Position numbers and translations under genes: made by a program
Shown here: positions 8,588 to 18,735 of the stretch, piece by piece
Layout of the letters: every line of letters starts with the position of its first letter
Numbering within the stretch: position 1 is the first letter of the stretch
The notes under the pieces: generated by a model
What the model was told of the DNA's origin: nothing
What the model saw: only the letters and a program-made list of their open reading frames with translations
Databases searched by the model: none
Assembly (NCBI GenBank): GCA_020634215.1
Contig: JACKCD010000009.1
Coordinates: 1 to 64,000, forward strand
DNA: 64,000 nucleotides
Origin: Ardenticatenaceae bacterium
GTDB lineage: Bacteria; Chloroflexota; Anaerolineae; Promineifilales; Promineifilaceae
Direction: 5' to 3'

Positions 8588-9008
8588 GCGGTACATTTCT
8601 GTTGCCTTACGTGAACAGGTGATGCAAGATTCGCGTGGTCGCTGTGGGTATTGCCTGTCCTCCCAGCGATTTACTGGCACAAATCTGGTTCCTGATCACT
8701 TGGTCCCTGAAGCTAAGGGTGGCCTGACGATTCGTAAGAACTTATGGATGGCGTGTCGGCGATGTAATGAACACAAACAGTCGCGTTCCCATGCGTTTGA
8801 TCCAGTAACAAGGAAAAGTGTGCCTTTGTTTAACCCTCGTTTTCAACTATGGGCTTTACATTTTGTTTGGAGCCAGGATGGAACACGGATCATTGGGACG
8901 ACTGCCATAGGTCGTGCTACAGTTGACGCACTCAATATGAATGACGAGACGATTGTTACAACGCGGGCGTATTGGGTTGGGGTAGGTTGGCATCCCCCAA
9001 AAGATTAG
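8580..9008 (+). CDS. HNH endonuclease
   Basis: 142-aa DNA nuclease of the HNH superfamily. A first zinc pair CGYC (about residues 22-25), the catalytic His in PDHLVPEAKGG (about 42-52), the Asn in TIRKNLWMACRRC and a second Cys pair ACRRCNEHK give the complete beta-beta-alpha-metal fold with structural zinc. The C-terminal half (about 80-142) holds no recognised domain. It overlaps the antitoxin-like gene. Whether it is a toxin, a homing-type nuclease or a defence nuclease cannot be told. Confidence 0.8.
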   Translation: MSKRYISVALREQVMQDSRGRCGYCLSSQRFTGTNLVPDHLVPEAKGGLTIRKNLWMACRRCNEHKQSRSHAFDPVTRKSVPLFNPRFQLWALHFVWSQDGTRIIGTTAIGRATVDALNMNDETIVTTRAYWVGVGWHPPKD

Positions 9009-9035
9009 ATTGACCGCTTCTAAATTTCTTGCAAA

Positions 9036-9938
9036 TTGAGAACCTTCTTGTTGAAAATTGCCCATATTATCAATCCAGTCAATGTGAAAGAGGGGTCGGA
9101 GTTGGCGGTGGCGCAGCCGATTACGTTTGAGACGATGCGGCGGGCGGCAGAAACGGCCGTTTCTCCCCCCACCTACCCCACCATCCACCTCTTTGCCATC
9201 GCCTACCCCGAAGACGCACCCGCCATGCCGGCCGGATTCACCCACCTCCCCCCCCTCTCCCAATCGGTGTTAGACGTTGGCCGCTTTGCCCCGCCGCGCA
9301 AGCTGCCACTGCTGCGCCACATTCTCGATGCCCTGTACGCGGCCAGCGACGCTGACTATTTTATCTACACCAACGTAGACATTGCTCTACAGCCCCACTT
9401 TTATACGGCCGTTTCCCAAATTATTGCCGCTGGACACGATGCCTTTGTCATCAACCGCCGCACCATCCCCAAAACCCACACCCGCGTGGCCGACATTCCC
9501 CACATGCTGGCCGAGCTAGGCGAGCCGCACCGGGGCTGGGATTGCTTTGTCTTCCGGCGGCAGGCGTATGAACAGTATCAGCTTGGCGACGTGTGCCTGG
9601 GTGCGCCCCGCGTGGGGCTGGCACTACTGGCAAATTTGCTTGCTTTTGCCGACAATTTTAAGGAGTTCAAGGACGAGCATTTGACCTTTCATCTGGGCGA
9701 CGACCGCAGTTGGCGCAGTTGGCGGCCTTCTGATTATGAACGCCACAACACGCGGGAACTCATGAAGATTTTGGCGCAGTTGGAGCAGGCAAACGGGGCT
9801 TTTCCCAGCCAAACCCCACCCGGAGCCTTTTTAGCCAAAAAGCGCACCCTCGGCTCGTTCTATGAACTGTGGACAAGGCTGGCGCACTTGCCCATTGGCT
9901 GGTCGCGGTGGCTGAATGGATGGATGGGGAACAGGTAA
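9036..9938 (+). CDS. Glycosyltransferase-like (GT-A fold) hypothetical protein
   Basis: About 300-aa cytosolic protein. The core has a segment like a GT-A nucleotide-sugar site (DADYFIYTNVDIALQPHFY, about residues 110-128) and then HRGWDCFVFRR and FKDEHLTFHLGDDRSW. This resembles uncharacterised glycosyltransferase family 2-like proteins. No ATG lies near the 5' end. TTG 9036 is the first possible start and TTG 9048 or 9051 are alternatives, so the exact N-terminus is uncertain. An AACGGCCGTT site at 9152-9161 marks a sharp G-rich to C-rich change inside the gene. Confidence 0.5.
   Translation: MRTFLLKIAHIINPVNVKEGSELAVAQPITFETMRRAAETAVSPPTYPTIHLFAIAYPEDAPAMPAGFTHLPPLSQSVLDVGRFAPPRKLPLLRHILDALYAASDADYFIYTNVDIALQPHFYTAVSQIIAAGHDAFVINRRTIPKTHTRVADIPHMLAELGEPHRGWDCFVFRRQAYEQYQLGDVCLGAPRVGLALLANLLAFADNFKEFKDEHLTFHLGDDRSWRSWRPSDYERHNTRELMKILAQLEQANGAFPSQTPPGAFLAKKRTLGSFYELWTRLAHLPIGWSRWLNGWMGNR
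9152..9161. repeat. AACGGCCGTT highly iterated palindrome (representative copy)
   Basis: One of about 50 copies of this 10-base palindrome counted by eye. Examples lie near 495, 1350, 2831, 3211, 6586, 6736, 22727, 22749, 26820, 28278, 28409, 30466, 30523, 30720, 31241, 34500, 40368, 45010, 47706, 51570, 54712, 55092, 56855, 56943, 58881, 59143, 60787 and 61893. Chance expectation for a given 10-mer in 64 kb is about 0.06. In this copy the 40 bases before are G-rich and the 40 after almost G-free and C-rich. In genes it reads as TAV, NGR or RPF. Confidence 0.95.
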
Positions 9939-10083
9939 TGATGCTTTCAAAGTAAACTGGTCTTCTTTGCGACTGACATCGGCTACGTGCTGTCAATGAG
10001 CAGTTTCATCAAGTATTGGTCATATGCTTGGGTGCATGGACTCCGTTGCTCATACACCATTCCAAGGTCTGTGTGGTGGTGGG

Positions 10084-10446
10084 TCAGTGCTGGCAGGTTT
10101 GGGTGCGGTGGGCGGTGGCAAGGATGCGGTCGCAGCCGGCCGTGGTGATGGCGATGGGTTTTTCGAGATAAACGGCCGTTCCCATCTCCAACGCCGCCAC
10201 CGCCTGTTCTTCATGCAAAAAGTCCGGGGTGCAAATAAACACCGCGTCCAACGCTTGCTGAAGCAGCAGATGGTAATCGTCGGTGACAAAAATGTTGTCG
10301 CCGTACCGTTCTTTTTGCGCCGCCAACACCTCGCTGTTGATGTCGCAGCAGGCGACAATGCGGGAGCCGTGGTTAGGCTAGTGGGCGTGGCGAGCCAGGC
10401 TGCCGCGCCCACCAGCACCAATCACGCCAATGCGTAAATCAGACAT
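10084..10446 (-). pseudogene. Gfo/Idh/MocA oxidoreductase fragment with in-frame stop
   Basis: Remnant of the NAD-binding half of a Gfo/Idh/MocA-family sugar oxidoreductase. ATG 10446 opens with LRIGVIGAGGRGSLA (Rossmann motif). An in-frame TAG follows at about codon 23, the frame then continues with VACCDINSEVLA, DAVFICTPDFLHEEQ and the diagnostic YLEKPIA, and stops at 10084 after about 120 codons, against 350-400 in complete members. The C-terminal substrate domain is absent. No product is expected. What lies upstream and downstream does not restore it. Confidence 0.75.
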
Positions 10447-10634
10447 GGGAGCCTCCTTGAACTGTGTTGTCTGTGGCGGGGAGGATAGCATAGTTTGGGG
10501 GGATGGGGAGGGATATTAAATGACACAGAGTGGCACAGAGGAGATACAGAGTTTCACAGAGAAAAAGCAGAGAATTTGATGCTCAATCTGTGATTTTTTG
10601 CAATGCTGGATGCTTATTTTTGGACGCTTACTTA

Positions 10635-10676
10635 GAACCATGTAGACGCGAGGCCTGCCTTGCGTCTACATGGTTC
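10635..10676. terminator. Long intergenic hairpin
   Basis: GAACCATGTAGACGC (10635-10649) pairs perfectly with GCGTCTACATGGTTC (10662-10676), loop of 12. It lies just beyond the stop codon of the minus-strand surface-protein gene (10683), so on that strand it could end the transcript, though the T-run is weak. The rest of 10447-10634 is A-rich, CACAGAG-repeat-like sequence without a gene. Confidence 0.55.
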
Positions 10677-10682
10677 CAAATT

Positions 10683-12764
10683 TTACCCTCCTGGCACAAT
10701 GGAGAATTCAAATTCACCGACTGTGTTAGAAATGGCCGTGTGGCTACCACAATTCAACGCCTGTACCACATAGAAATGACTATTGTTGACATCACCAAAG
10801 ATATCAAACAAAAGATGCGTTTCTGTGGGAGCCTGCACGCTCGCTTGCGGCAAACCAGTTGGGAAGAAATAGGGCGAACTGCTTTCGTATACTTCATAGC
10901 TACAGTTTGCTGGATTGTTCACCCAACTCAATAACCCGTTTGCCGCTCCCTGCCTAGACAAACTAATAACCGGGCCAACAGCTTCCGTCCCAGTGAATTC
11001 AAACAGAGCAAACTCAGTCAAATGCGCAATGGTAACCACTATCGTATTGTTGACCGTATCACGGCTAACGATAGTAATGCCGTCTGTCTTCCACGAGCCA
11101 GTCACTTCATCAAAGTAATATAAGCCTAGCAATGCCTCATCTGCTCCGCTTACATCTGCGTCCGTATACATCAACGTCACTTCCAACGGATGACCCGAGT
11201 TAAAGCTGAAGTTTTCCTGCAACACCCCATTCTGAAAAGCATTAATCTGAAAGGCGATGCCACCAAATTTGAAGTCGCCTAGGGCTGGGCGAGCAGCCTC
11301 CTGCTTAAAGAGTGTTAGCATTGTCTGTGGTGAACCAGGCGGCAGCAAATCGGCGCCGATTGTTACATTGATCTGACCATCATTAATGTTACCCACGGAC
11401 AATTGGCCGGGTGCAACCGGCGTCACCTGCGCCGTGTCGGCTGCAACAATTACCGTAACATGACCCGTCACGCTATCTGTATCATCGCTAACCGTATAGC
11501 TAAATGTGTCAGAGCCAGAAAAGCCAGTCGTTGGCGTGTAGACAACTTGGGTGCCGTTGATGCCGACTGAACCATTAAGGGGTTGGGAAACGCTCGTCAC
11601 CATGAGCGGATCGTTGTCGAGATCACTGTCGTTGCTCAGCACATCAATTGTCACCGGCTGATCAACGAGAGTATAGGCCTCGTCGTCGCCAACAATGGGT
11701 TTAAATTGCGTCCCGAAAAGGCCAACATAGCCGCTGGCAATATTGCCAGTAATGCTGAAATCACCACCGGCCACGAGCAAACGCCCGCGTGCCTCGACAG
11801 CAGCAACCAAGGCATTCAACCCATTACCCAGCGAACTCCAGATGCTACCGTTAAACTGAGCTAAATAGAGTGCCGATTGACCACCGACGCTAGTAAACTG
11901 ACCGCCGATATACAGCACATCATTCTCGCCTACGTCAAGGTCGAAAATCGTGTTGTTTGTGCCACCAATATCATTCCACGCGCTGCCGTCCCATTTGGCG
12001 AGACGGCTGACGCTGACTGCACCAGCTTGTGTGAAGGCACCGCCCACATACAGATTGTCCATGCTATCGAAGGCGAGGGCATTGGCAGCCTGATTAAGGC
12101 TGCCGCCAACGTCACTCCATGTCGCGCCATTTCGCCAAGCAAGGCCACGGGCTGGCACGCTGTCAATCGTATTGAAGTTCCCGGCGATGTACAAATCGCC
12201 ATTGTTTGCAAACCTGAGGTCATTGACAAAGCCATCGGCCGCGCCAATCTGGCTCCACGTACTGCCGTCCCATTTGGCGAGGTGGCTGAAGCCAGTCACA
12301 GCCCCAATCCGATCAAAATTGCCGCCGATATACATATCTCCGTTGCTAGCAATGGCAATCCCGTTGACCCAGCCAGTGTATAGACCACCGCCGACCACGC
12401 TCCAAGTGCCACTGTTCGGATCCCACTTGGCAATGCCTTTACCGCTCAGAGCCACACCGTCAATCGAAACGAAATCGCCACCAGCGTAGAGGTTGCCAGA
12501 GGCATCCGTTGCCAACGCATTGACATTGCCGCCTATCTGACCAATAGATTCCCAGCCGGCCTCGGTCCAGCGATAAACTTGTGATACCGATGCCGTTGGT
12601 ATTTTCTGGCCGCCAGCATAGATATTGCCGTCGTTGTCAATTGCGACTGCACGTATCCTGTTGCCGACACCGCTCCATAGGGGAGTGTAGTTGGTGCCGT
12701 CCCACCTGACGATATTGCTAGCAGTTACCTTATCGTTGCCAGCAAGCAAAAAGAAGCCAGCCAC
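10683..12764 (-). CDS. Giant surface protein, segment 4 (C-terminus)
   Basis: C-terminal quarter of an exported repeat protein encoded leftward from 18735. It holds repeats of about 37 aa of the form GDLYIAGNF...LAKWDGSTWSQIG (delta-60/kelch-like propeller units), a cadherin-like tandem-95 domain (VTIDVLSNDSDLDNDP), a beta-sandwich (DADVSGADEALLGLYYFD) and an end VGEFEFSIVPGG typical of exported Chloroflexota proteins. It joins segment 3 across a frameshift at about 12821-12824, where one extra G in a GGGG run would restore the frame (ATCGGGGGCAAT). The first Met (12764) is internal, not a real start. Confidence 0.7.
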   Translation of the reverse strand: MAGFFLLAGNDKVTASNIVRWDGTNYTPLWSGVGNRIRAVAIDNDGNIYAGGQKIPTASVSQVYRWTEAGWESIGQIGGNVNALATDASGNLYAGGDFVSIDGVALSGKGIAKWDPNSGTWSVVGGGLYTGWVNGIAIASNGDMYIGGNFDRIGAVTGFSHLAKWDGSTWSQIGAADGFVNDLRFANNGDLYIAGNFNTIDSVPARGLAWRNGATWSDVGGSLNQAANALAFDSMDNLYVGGAFTQAGAVSVSRLAKWDGSAWNDIGGTNNTIFDLDVGENDVLYIGGQFTSVGGQSALYLAQFNGSIWSSLGNGLNALVAAVEARGRLLVAGGDFSITGNIASGYVGLFGTQFKPIVGDDEAYTLVDQPVTIDVLSNDSDLDNDPLMVTSVSQPLNGSVGINGTQVVYTPTTGFSGSDTFSYTVSDDTDSVTGHVTVIVAADTAQVTPVAPGQLSVGNINDGQINVTIGADLLPPGSPQTMLTLFKQEAARPALGDFKFGGIAFQINAFQNGVLQENFSFNSGHPLEVTLMYTDADVSGADEALLGLYYFDEVTGSWKTDGITIVSRDTVNNTIVVTIAHLTEFALFEFTGTEAVGPVISLSRQGAANGLLSWVNNPANCSYEVYESSSPYFFPTGLPQASVQAPTETHLLFDIFGDVNNSHFYVVQALNCGSHTAISNTVGEFEFSIVPGG

Positions 12765-14011
12765 GAAAAAGTCGTCGTTGTTGTCAATGACAATGGCGTT
12801 GGCATTCCCTTCAATATTGCCCCGATGATGTTCCAGCTACTATCATCCCATTTCGAGAAGCGATCGTTGGCACCTGCATAGATATTACCGCTGTCATCAA
12901 ACAAGAGATCGTAGACTCTAGCTGCCCCAAGCGTGCCAACGCTACTCCAGCTTCCACCGCTCCATTTGGCCACGGCGGGAGCCGCATTGCCCCCCGCCGT
13001 GCTGAAGAAGCCACCAGCATACAGCGTCCCATTCCTGTCGAAGACAAGGACATTGACCTCACGATCCATCCCGCTGCCCATGGCATTCCAGCTACTTCCA
13101 TCCCAGTGGGCGATACGGTTGGCCGCGCCGCTGCCCGCTGTCGTGAAAGTGCCACCGATATACACATCATTATTACTAAGGTCAATTGCTAGCGCCTGGA
13201 CAGAATTATCCACGCCGCTACCGAGAGCGCTCCAGCTGCTACTGTTAGGATTCCATCTGGCGACACGATTGGCTGTGGCACCACCGGCTATCGTAAAGCT
13301 CCCGGCCGCGATTAGGTCGCCGTTGCTGTCAAACGCCAATTCTTCGACCCGGTTATTGACGCCGCCACCGAGCGCGCTCCACGTCACCCCATTCCAGCGG
13401 GCGATATTGACTGCAGCCACACCACCGGCTTGGTTAAACGCACCACCGATGTATAGATCCCCATTAGGGGCCATGGCCAGTGCATAAACGGAGCCGCTAA
13501 TGCCGCCGCCAAACTCGAGCCACTGGGTGCCATCCCATCTGGCTAGACGATCGGCTACAGCTTCACCAACGGCCGTAAATTGACCGGCAATGATGATCTC
13601 ACCGTTGTTCTCATTATAAACCATGTCAAAAATGGCATTATTGGTTCCCGGTATGCCAAAGCCCGGCTGCCAGACAGGGTCAGTCGTTGGCGAGATGACA
13701 ACGGTAACATCAACAAGCGCACTAACAATATGCGTGCCATCACTGATCGTGTAGGTAAAGGTGTCAGGCCCAAGGAAATCAATGGCTGGTGTGTAGACAA
13801 CCTGCGTGCCGCTTAGCGCAGTGGCACCACTGCCTGGCGTTTCCACCGCCGTTAGCATCAGCGAATTGCCGTTGGGATCGCCGTCATTGGCCAACACGTT
13901 GATAGTAACGGCCGTATTCTCAAACGTTGTCACATTATCGTTAACGGCAATCGGCACCTCACGACAAGCCGTGCCGCTGCCGGGCGTCCCGCCGTATTCA
14001 TAAGCACCCAT
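12725..14011 (-). CDS. Giant surface protein, segment 3
   Basis: About 428 codons continuing the surface protein. It begins MGAYEYGG (the common end of a parallel beta-helix with choice-of-anchor features), then a tandem-95/cadherin-like domain (AVTINVLANDGDPNGNS), then seven or so propeller-type repeats (GDLYIGGAFNQAGG, VARWNPNSSSWSALGSGVD). The upstream junction (about 14075) is a frameshift. The expected residues between LQAGS and NTAVPSTATTDL are missing, which looks like a small deletion rather than a homopolymer error. Confidence 0.65.
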   Translation of the reverse strand: MGAYEYGGTPGSGTACREVPIAVNDNVTTFENTAVTINVLANDGDPNGNSLMLTAVETPGSGATALSGTQVVYTPAIDFLGPDTFTYTISDGTHIVSALVDVTVVISPTTDPVWQPGFGIPGTNNAIFDMVYNENNGEIIIAGQFTAVGEAVADRLARWDGTQWLEFGGGISGSVYALAMAPNGDLYIGGAFNQAGGVAAVNIARWNGVTWSALGGGVNNRVEELAFDSNGDLIAAGSFTIAGGATANRVARWNPNSSSWSALGSGVDNSVQALAIDLSNNDVYIGGTFTTAGSGAANRIAHWDGSSWNAMGSGMDREVNVLVFDRNGTLYAGGFFSTAGGNAAPAVAKWSGGSWSSVGTLGAARVYDLLFDDSGNIYAGANDRFSKWDDSSWNIIGAILKGMPTPLSLTTTTTFSWLASFCLLATIR

Positions 14012-16746
14012 GTCAACCGTGCTGTTGATGATGCGGTTGCTGCCGTCGAGGTCGGTTGTTGCGGTGCTAGGAACGGCCGTATTGAAGAACCAGCCTGTAG
14101 ACGCAGATCGCCACAGCTTGTCGGCGCGAGCAAGGGATAGACTGGATGGGTGAATGTTGGGTCTGCTATGATGTTTGTCGCCCCATCGTAGTTGACCGAT
14201 CCTGTACCCACATACGCAATCGTACTATAGGCACCTTGTACCAAGCTGTAGCTGATGTTGACGGAAGCAAAGATGTTAAAGACGGACTCCCCTTCCTGCG
14301 CCGCATTGTTCCACAAGATGCCATTCTGCAATGTGACGGTACTATTCCCGCCGCTGCTGCCGTCGTTGAGGATGGCTCCGCCGTCCTCGTCAGCGCGATT
14401 GCCGTTGAAGGTGATGTTGATGAGCGTTGGCGTTGTCGTGCCGCCGCTGCTGCCGTCATTGACAAGTGCTCCACCATTCGCGGCCGCATTGCCACTGAAC
14501 ACAACATTAACCAGCGTTGGGCTGCTATTGCCGCCGTTTTGTCCCTCGTTATACAGGCCACCGCCCTTGTTGCCGGCCGAATTGCCGTTGAAGCTGACGT
14601 TGAGGAGCATGGGTGAGCCGTTGCCGCTAGCCCCACCGCCGTTATACAGCGCACCGCCGTTGCCAGCGGCCTGGTTGCCGACGAAGTAAACATGGGTCAA
14701 GGTTGGGCTGCTGTCGCCATTGAGACCATCGTTGATCATCGCGCCGCCATTGTACTGTGCCCAATTGCCGCTAAAGGTTAGGTTAGTTAGCGTGGGGCTA
14801 CATTGACCGCCAGAACGGCCGTTACACATTAGGCCACCACCCGACCCATTGGGGGCTGCGGCATCGGCCTGCCCAGCCGTGATGATGAAGCCATCGAGGC
14901 GTGTTGCGCCCGTGATGGGGGTGGAACTGCCATCGAGATTGACAACATGAACACTGTTGTCACCAACGATTTTGCCAACACCGCTCACTACACCGTTAGC
15001 GTTGGTAAAGTCGTTGCCGTCAATGTCACCGCTGAGGATAGTTAGATACTGCATCCAATCGCGTTGGGCTAGTTCAGTCACCCCAGAGCCAGGGTCAAAG
15101 CCACCATAGAGGGCAACACCGGCTGGGATGTTGAAGCTGGCATTGGGATCATTATTGGTCTGTCCCCCACCCACATCGGGGTAGTAAATGCCTTCGGCAA
15201 CAAAGATAGTGTTGCCGCTGGTAGCGGCAGCCAGGGCATCTTGCAAATTGGTAAAAGCGTCGGCCCATGAAAGACCGGTTCCACCGCCTATTGCCTCGGC
15301 ATCTACAAAGAGGTCAGGCATGAGCACGCCCTCGGTGACGGTGATAGTGACGGTCGCGGTGTTGGAAGACAACGCGCCATCATTGGCCTGATAGGTAAAG
15401 GTCACGATGCCGAAGAAATCAACGGTCGGCGTGTAGACAAAACCACCGTCGCTGTTTAGGTTGAGTGTGCCGCTGCTAACATCATCAACGAGAATGGCTG
15501 TTAACGGGTTGCCCTCACCATCCATGTCGTTAGATAAGACACCCGTGGCAGCGACGGTCAAGGTTGTGTTTTCTTCGGTTGTGTAGCTATCGTCTGCTGC
15601 TGTGGGGGCAGTGTTGTCATTGGTGGTGCAGAGGACGCGACGAATCCGGTGGTTGTGCGTGTCGGCAATGTATAAATTGCCGTTGCTGCCGACAGCGATG
15701 CCGCGTGGGTAGTTTAGCTGCGCGGCTGTCGCTGAACCGCCGTCACCGCCATAACCAAAGATGCCATTACCAGCCAGTGTGCTGACCGCCCCAGCACTGT
15801 CCACCATACGGATACGGCTGTTAGCGTAGTCAGCGATATAGAGGTTGCCGTCTCCATCAAGAGCCACTGCGGCGGGGAAGCTAAGCTGGGCGTTGGTAGC
15901 AAGGCCACCGTCGCCGCCATAGCCGCTGTCTCCCAGCGTGCCAGAGCCAGCAAAGGTGGTTACTGTGCCAGCACCATCCACAACGCGGATGCGGTTGTTG
16001 TGGGTGTCGGCAATATACAGCGTGCCGTCGGCGGCGATGGCAATACCACGGGGCGAGTGGAACTTGGCGTTGACGGTAGGCCCACCATCGCCACTGTCGC
16101 CGTAGCCGCCGCCAGCAACGATACTGATGATGCCGCTGCTATTGACCATTCGGATGCTGCTGTTGCGATAGTTGGCAATGTAAACATTATCGTTGCTATC
16201 CACAGCGACATTGAAGGGATCATGGAACTGGGCAGCCGTGGCTGGGCCACCGTCGCCGCTGAATCCGCTTGTGCCGTCGCCAGCGATGGTGGTGATGTTG
16301 CCCGCGCTGTCCACCTTGCGGATGCGATGGTTGTGTGTGTCAGCAATATAGAGATTGCCAGCCGCGTCAACGGCGATATGACTGGGATAGTTGAGCATAG
16401 CGGCCGTGGCGAGTCCAGCGTCGCCACTATACCCAGGCGTACCTATGCCAGCGAAGGTCGTGATGGTGCAGACGCTGACAAAGTTAACGGTGACGTTAAC
16501 CGTTGCTGTGTCGCTGCGCGTGCCGTCGCTAATGGTATAGGTGAAAGTATCGTTGCCGATGAAGCCAGCGTCTGGTGTATAGAGCAACTGCATACCGTTC
16601 TGGGCTACCGTGCCGTTGGCTGGTGTACTCCAGGCTGTGATGGTTAAGGGAGCATTTTCTGGATCGGTGTCGTTGGCAAGGACGTTGATAAAAACGGCCG
16701 TTTCCGCATCAGTCATCGCGGTATCATCAATGGCATCGGGTGCCAT
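13930..16746 (-). CDS. Giant surface protein, segment 2
   Basis: About 938 codons. The domain order is a tandem-95 Ig-like domain (FINVLANDTDPENAP), about six NHL repeats (NLYIADTHNHRIRKVD and variants, forming a beta-propeller), another tandem-95-like domain, then a parallel beta-helix with Pmp-type repeats (NGGAMINDG, GNGGALYNGG). The protein is presumably exported and used for surface binding or carbohydrate/protein contact. The junction to segment 1 (about 16755) falls in a run of six C (coding strand). A seventh C gives a smooth AFAPPENMAPDAIDD, so a one-base loss there explains the break. Confidence 0.7.
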   Translation of the reverse strand: MAPDAIDDTAMTDAETAVFINVLANDTDPENAPLTITAWSTPANGTVAQNGMQLLYTPDAGFIGNDTFTYTISDGTRSDTATVNVTVNFVSVCTITTFAGIGTPGYSGDAGLATAAMLNYPSHIAVDAAGNLYIADTHNHRIRKVDSAGNITTIAGDGTSGFSGDGGPATAAQFHDPFNVAVDSNDNVYIANYRNSSIRMVNSSGIISIVAGGGYGDSGDGGPTVNAKFHSPRGIAIAADGTLYIADTHNNRIRVVDGAGTVTTFAGSGTLGDSGYGGDGGLATNAQLSFPAAVALDGDGNLYIADYANSRIRMVDSAGAVSTLAGNGIFGYGGDGGSATAAQLNYPRGIAVGSNGNLYIADTHNHRIRRVLCTTNDNTAPTAADDSYTTEENTTLTVAATGVLSNDMDGEGNPLTAILVDDVSSGTLNLNSDGGFVYTPTVDFFGIVTFTYQANDGALSSNTATVTITVTEGVLMPDLFVDAEAIGGGTGLSWADAFTNLQDALAAATSGNTIFVAEGIYYPDVGGGQTNNDPNASFNIPAGVALYGGFDPGSGVTELAQRDWMQYLTILSGDIDGNDFTNANGVVSGVGKIVGDNSVHVVNLDGSSTPITGATRLDGFIITAGQADAAAPNGSGGGLMCNGRSGGQCSPTLTNLTFSGNWAQYNGGAMINDGLNGDSSPTLTHVYFVGNQAAGNGGALYNGGGASGNGSPMLLNVSFNGNSAGNKGGGLYNEGQNGGNSSPTLVNVVFSGNAAANGGALVNDGSSGGTTTPTLINITFNGNRADEDGGAILNDGSSGGNSTVTLQNGILWNNAAQEGESVFNIFASVNISYSLVQGAYSTIAYVGTGSVNYDGATNIIADPTFTHPVYPLLAPTSCGDLRLQAGSSIRPFLAPQQPTSTAATASSTARLTWVLMNTAGRPAAARLVVRCRLPLTIM

Positions 16747-18735
16747 GTTCTCAGGGGGGCAAACGCGCCAAATTCGGCCGTTTGGTCAACCGTAAACGCG
16801 ATCTCATCATTGGCTGCGTCGCGGTTGGTTATGGCAATCCCGCCGTTGACCCAGGTTGAGCCGTCGAAACGGTAGATGTCAAGCAAAGCTTCATTGCCAT
16901 CGCCCACGGCCGCATCGAGATAGGTGAGCGTCAACTGGAGCGGCTGAGCAAAGACCAGATTATTGACGACGCTGCCGCCTTGTTCGGCAATGATGTTGAG
17001 GCCAAAATCAAGCGTCAGGAGACCTGAGACGCTGCCGACGGGGTGCGTGGTCAGATCGATGTGCAAGGTTGTGTCGGTGCTGACGATGCCAGCCGGCCCG
17101 TTGATGTCGAGCGTGTAGGCACCCTGCGTGATGCTGCCGCTGCCGCCAGAGGCGTTGGTGAGCAAAACGGTGTCGTAAGTTACTTCGGCCGCACCTACAT
17201 CACAGGCCCCGCTACGCGCCGTCCCAATTTGATCTTCACTGAGGCTGCAGCTAGCAACTGCACCGAGGGCTGGGCTGGCGGGCAGAGGCCGCCGCTGAAA
17301 GGCCGATGTGAGTGAGCCCAGCAGCGGATTGGCCGTGCTGTCACTGCTAAAGCCCGCGCAATTGCCCAAGTCACCGATGATGTTGTCACCGTTGGATGTG
17401 ACGCTGCCACCATTGAGATTGCAATCGTTGCTGCTGTTGCCGTAAAAGATGTTCGCTTGGGCATTCAACGTGGCCGCAACGTCAACCCCGCCTCCTTGGC
17501 TCGCGCTGTTGTTGACGGCCGTCACGTGGGCGACGGTGAGCGCGGAGGATGCCCCAAAGCCACGGACTGCGCCGCCTGTACTGGAGGTGGTGTTGTTATC
17601 AAACGTGCTGTTCTCGATGTTAGTGGTCCGTTCAGTGAAGATGGCTCCACCGCCACCACCACCGGCGTTGTTGTTGACTAGCGCACTTTGAGTGATCGTT
17701 AGTTGGGTAGTGGCCGCGTCGCGGCTGGCGATGGCACCACCGCCCCAAGCTGCACTGTTATTCGTGAATGTTGAGCCGGAGACGGTTAATTGACCGTTGT
17801 TGTTATGGATGGCACCACCCATCGTGGCATTATTGTTGTCGAAAATTGTATCGCTGATGCTGATTGAGGCGTTAGAGTTGTGCCTAATTGCGCCACCTTC
17901 AATACCGGGTGCGCTGTTGCCGCTAAATGTGCTACTGGCGATGGTAATAGACCCTCTATTTAGGGTGGCAATTGCTCCGCCACGAGGGGACTCATTGTTC
18001 TGGAAATCGGCCGCTGTCACTGCCAGCGTTGTGCTGCTACCTTCGATGTAGATCGAACCGCCATAGCCGACTGCGTTGTTTTGGCTGAAAGTATCGCCAT
18101 TGATGATAATAGATGGTCTACTGAGAGCAGCGATAGCACCGCCGCTATCGCTGGTATTGTTTTGGAAATCGGCTGCTGTCGTATTAAGGGTCGTTCCTGT
18201 TGCTTCCAAATAGACTGCACCGCCAAAATTGGTCGCGTCATTGTCGTTGAATGTGCCACCGTTAAGCGTAATCGCCGCACCGGCGAAGGCAGCAAACGCG
18301 CCGCCTCGATCGCTGGCCGTATTGCTGATAAAGGTGGTGGCCGTCACCATAGCTGGGACACCCCAAGCTTCGATGGCACCTCCATCGTCGGTCGCTAAGT
18401 TGTCGCTGAACATACTATCGACGACGCTTAGGCTACCGCGATTGCTGATCGCGCCCCCATCGGTTGCTGTGTTTGTTATAAAGTCGCTGTTGTTAACCGA
18501 CACGGTGGCATTGGCAAAGATTGCGCCGCCAAAATCGGCGGAATTGTTGCTAAAGCTACTGTTTTCAACCGTTGTCGCTCCGTCGGCGCGGATTGCGCCA
18601 CCCCATGCGCTGGCGGTATTGTCATTGAATGTCACGTTATCAACAGTCACCGACGCAGAGCTGTCTACCCGAATCGCGCTGCCATGATCGGCGTTGCCGT
18701 TGGCAATGGTTAGATTAGTGATTTTTGGACAGACC
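16713..18735 (-). CDS. Giant surface protein, segment 1 (5' end missing)
   Basis: N-terminal available part: Pmp-like beta-helix repeats (SNNSADFGGAIFAN, FTNNSAAWGGGAI) followed by a beta-sandwich with DEALLDIYRFDGSTW-like sequence. The homologous reading begins in mid-repeat (KITNLTIANG) right after the stop codon of the hydrolase gene at 18736. No signal peptide, start codon or Shine-Dalgarno sequence is present, and the open frame further upstream only shadows the hydrolase. The gene has therefore lost its 5' end by deletion, recombination or misassembly. Confidence 0.7.

Noticed and set aside
10024..10437. Plus-strand open frame of 137 codons
   Set aside because: It is the antisense of the Gfo/Idh/MocA remnant and shows no protein family pattern.
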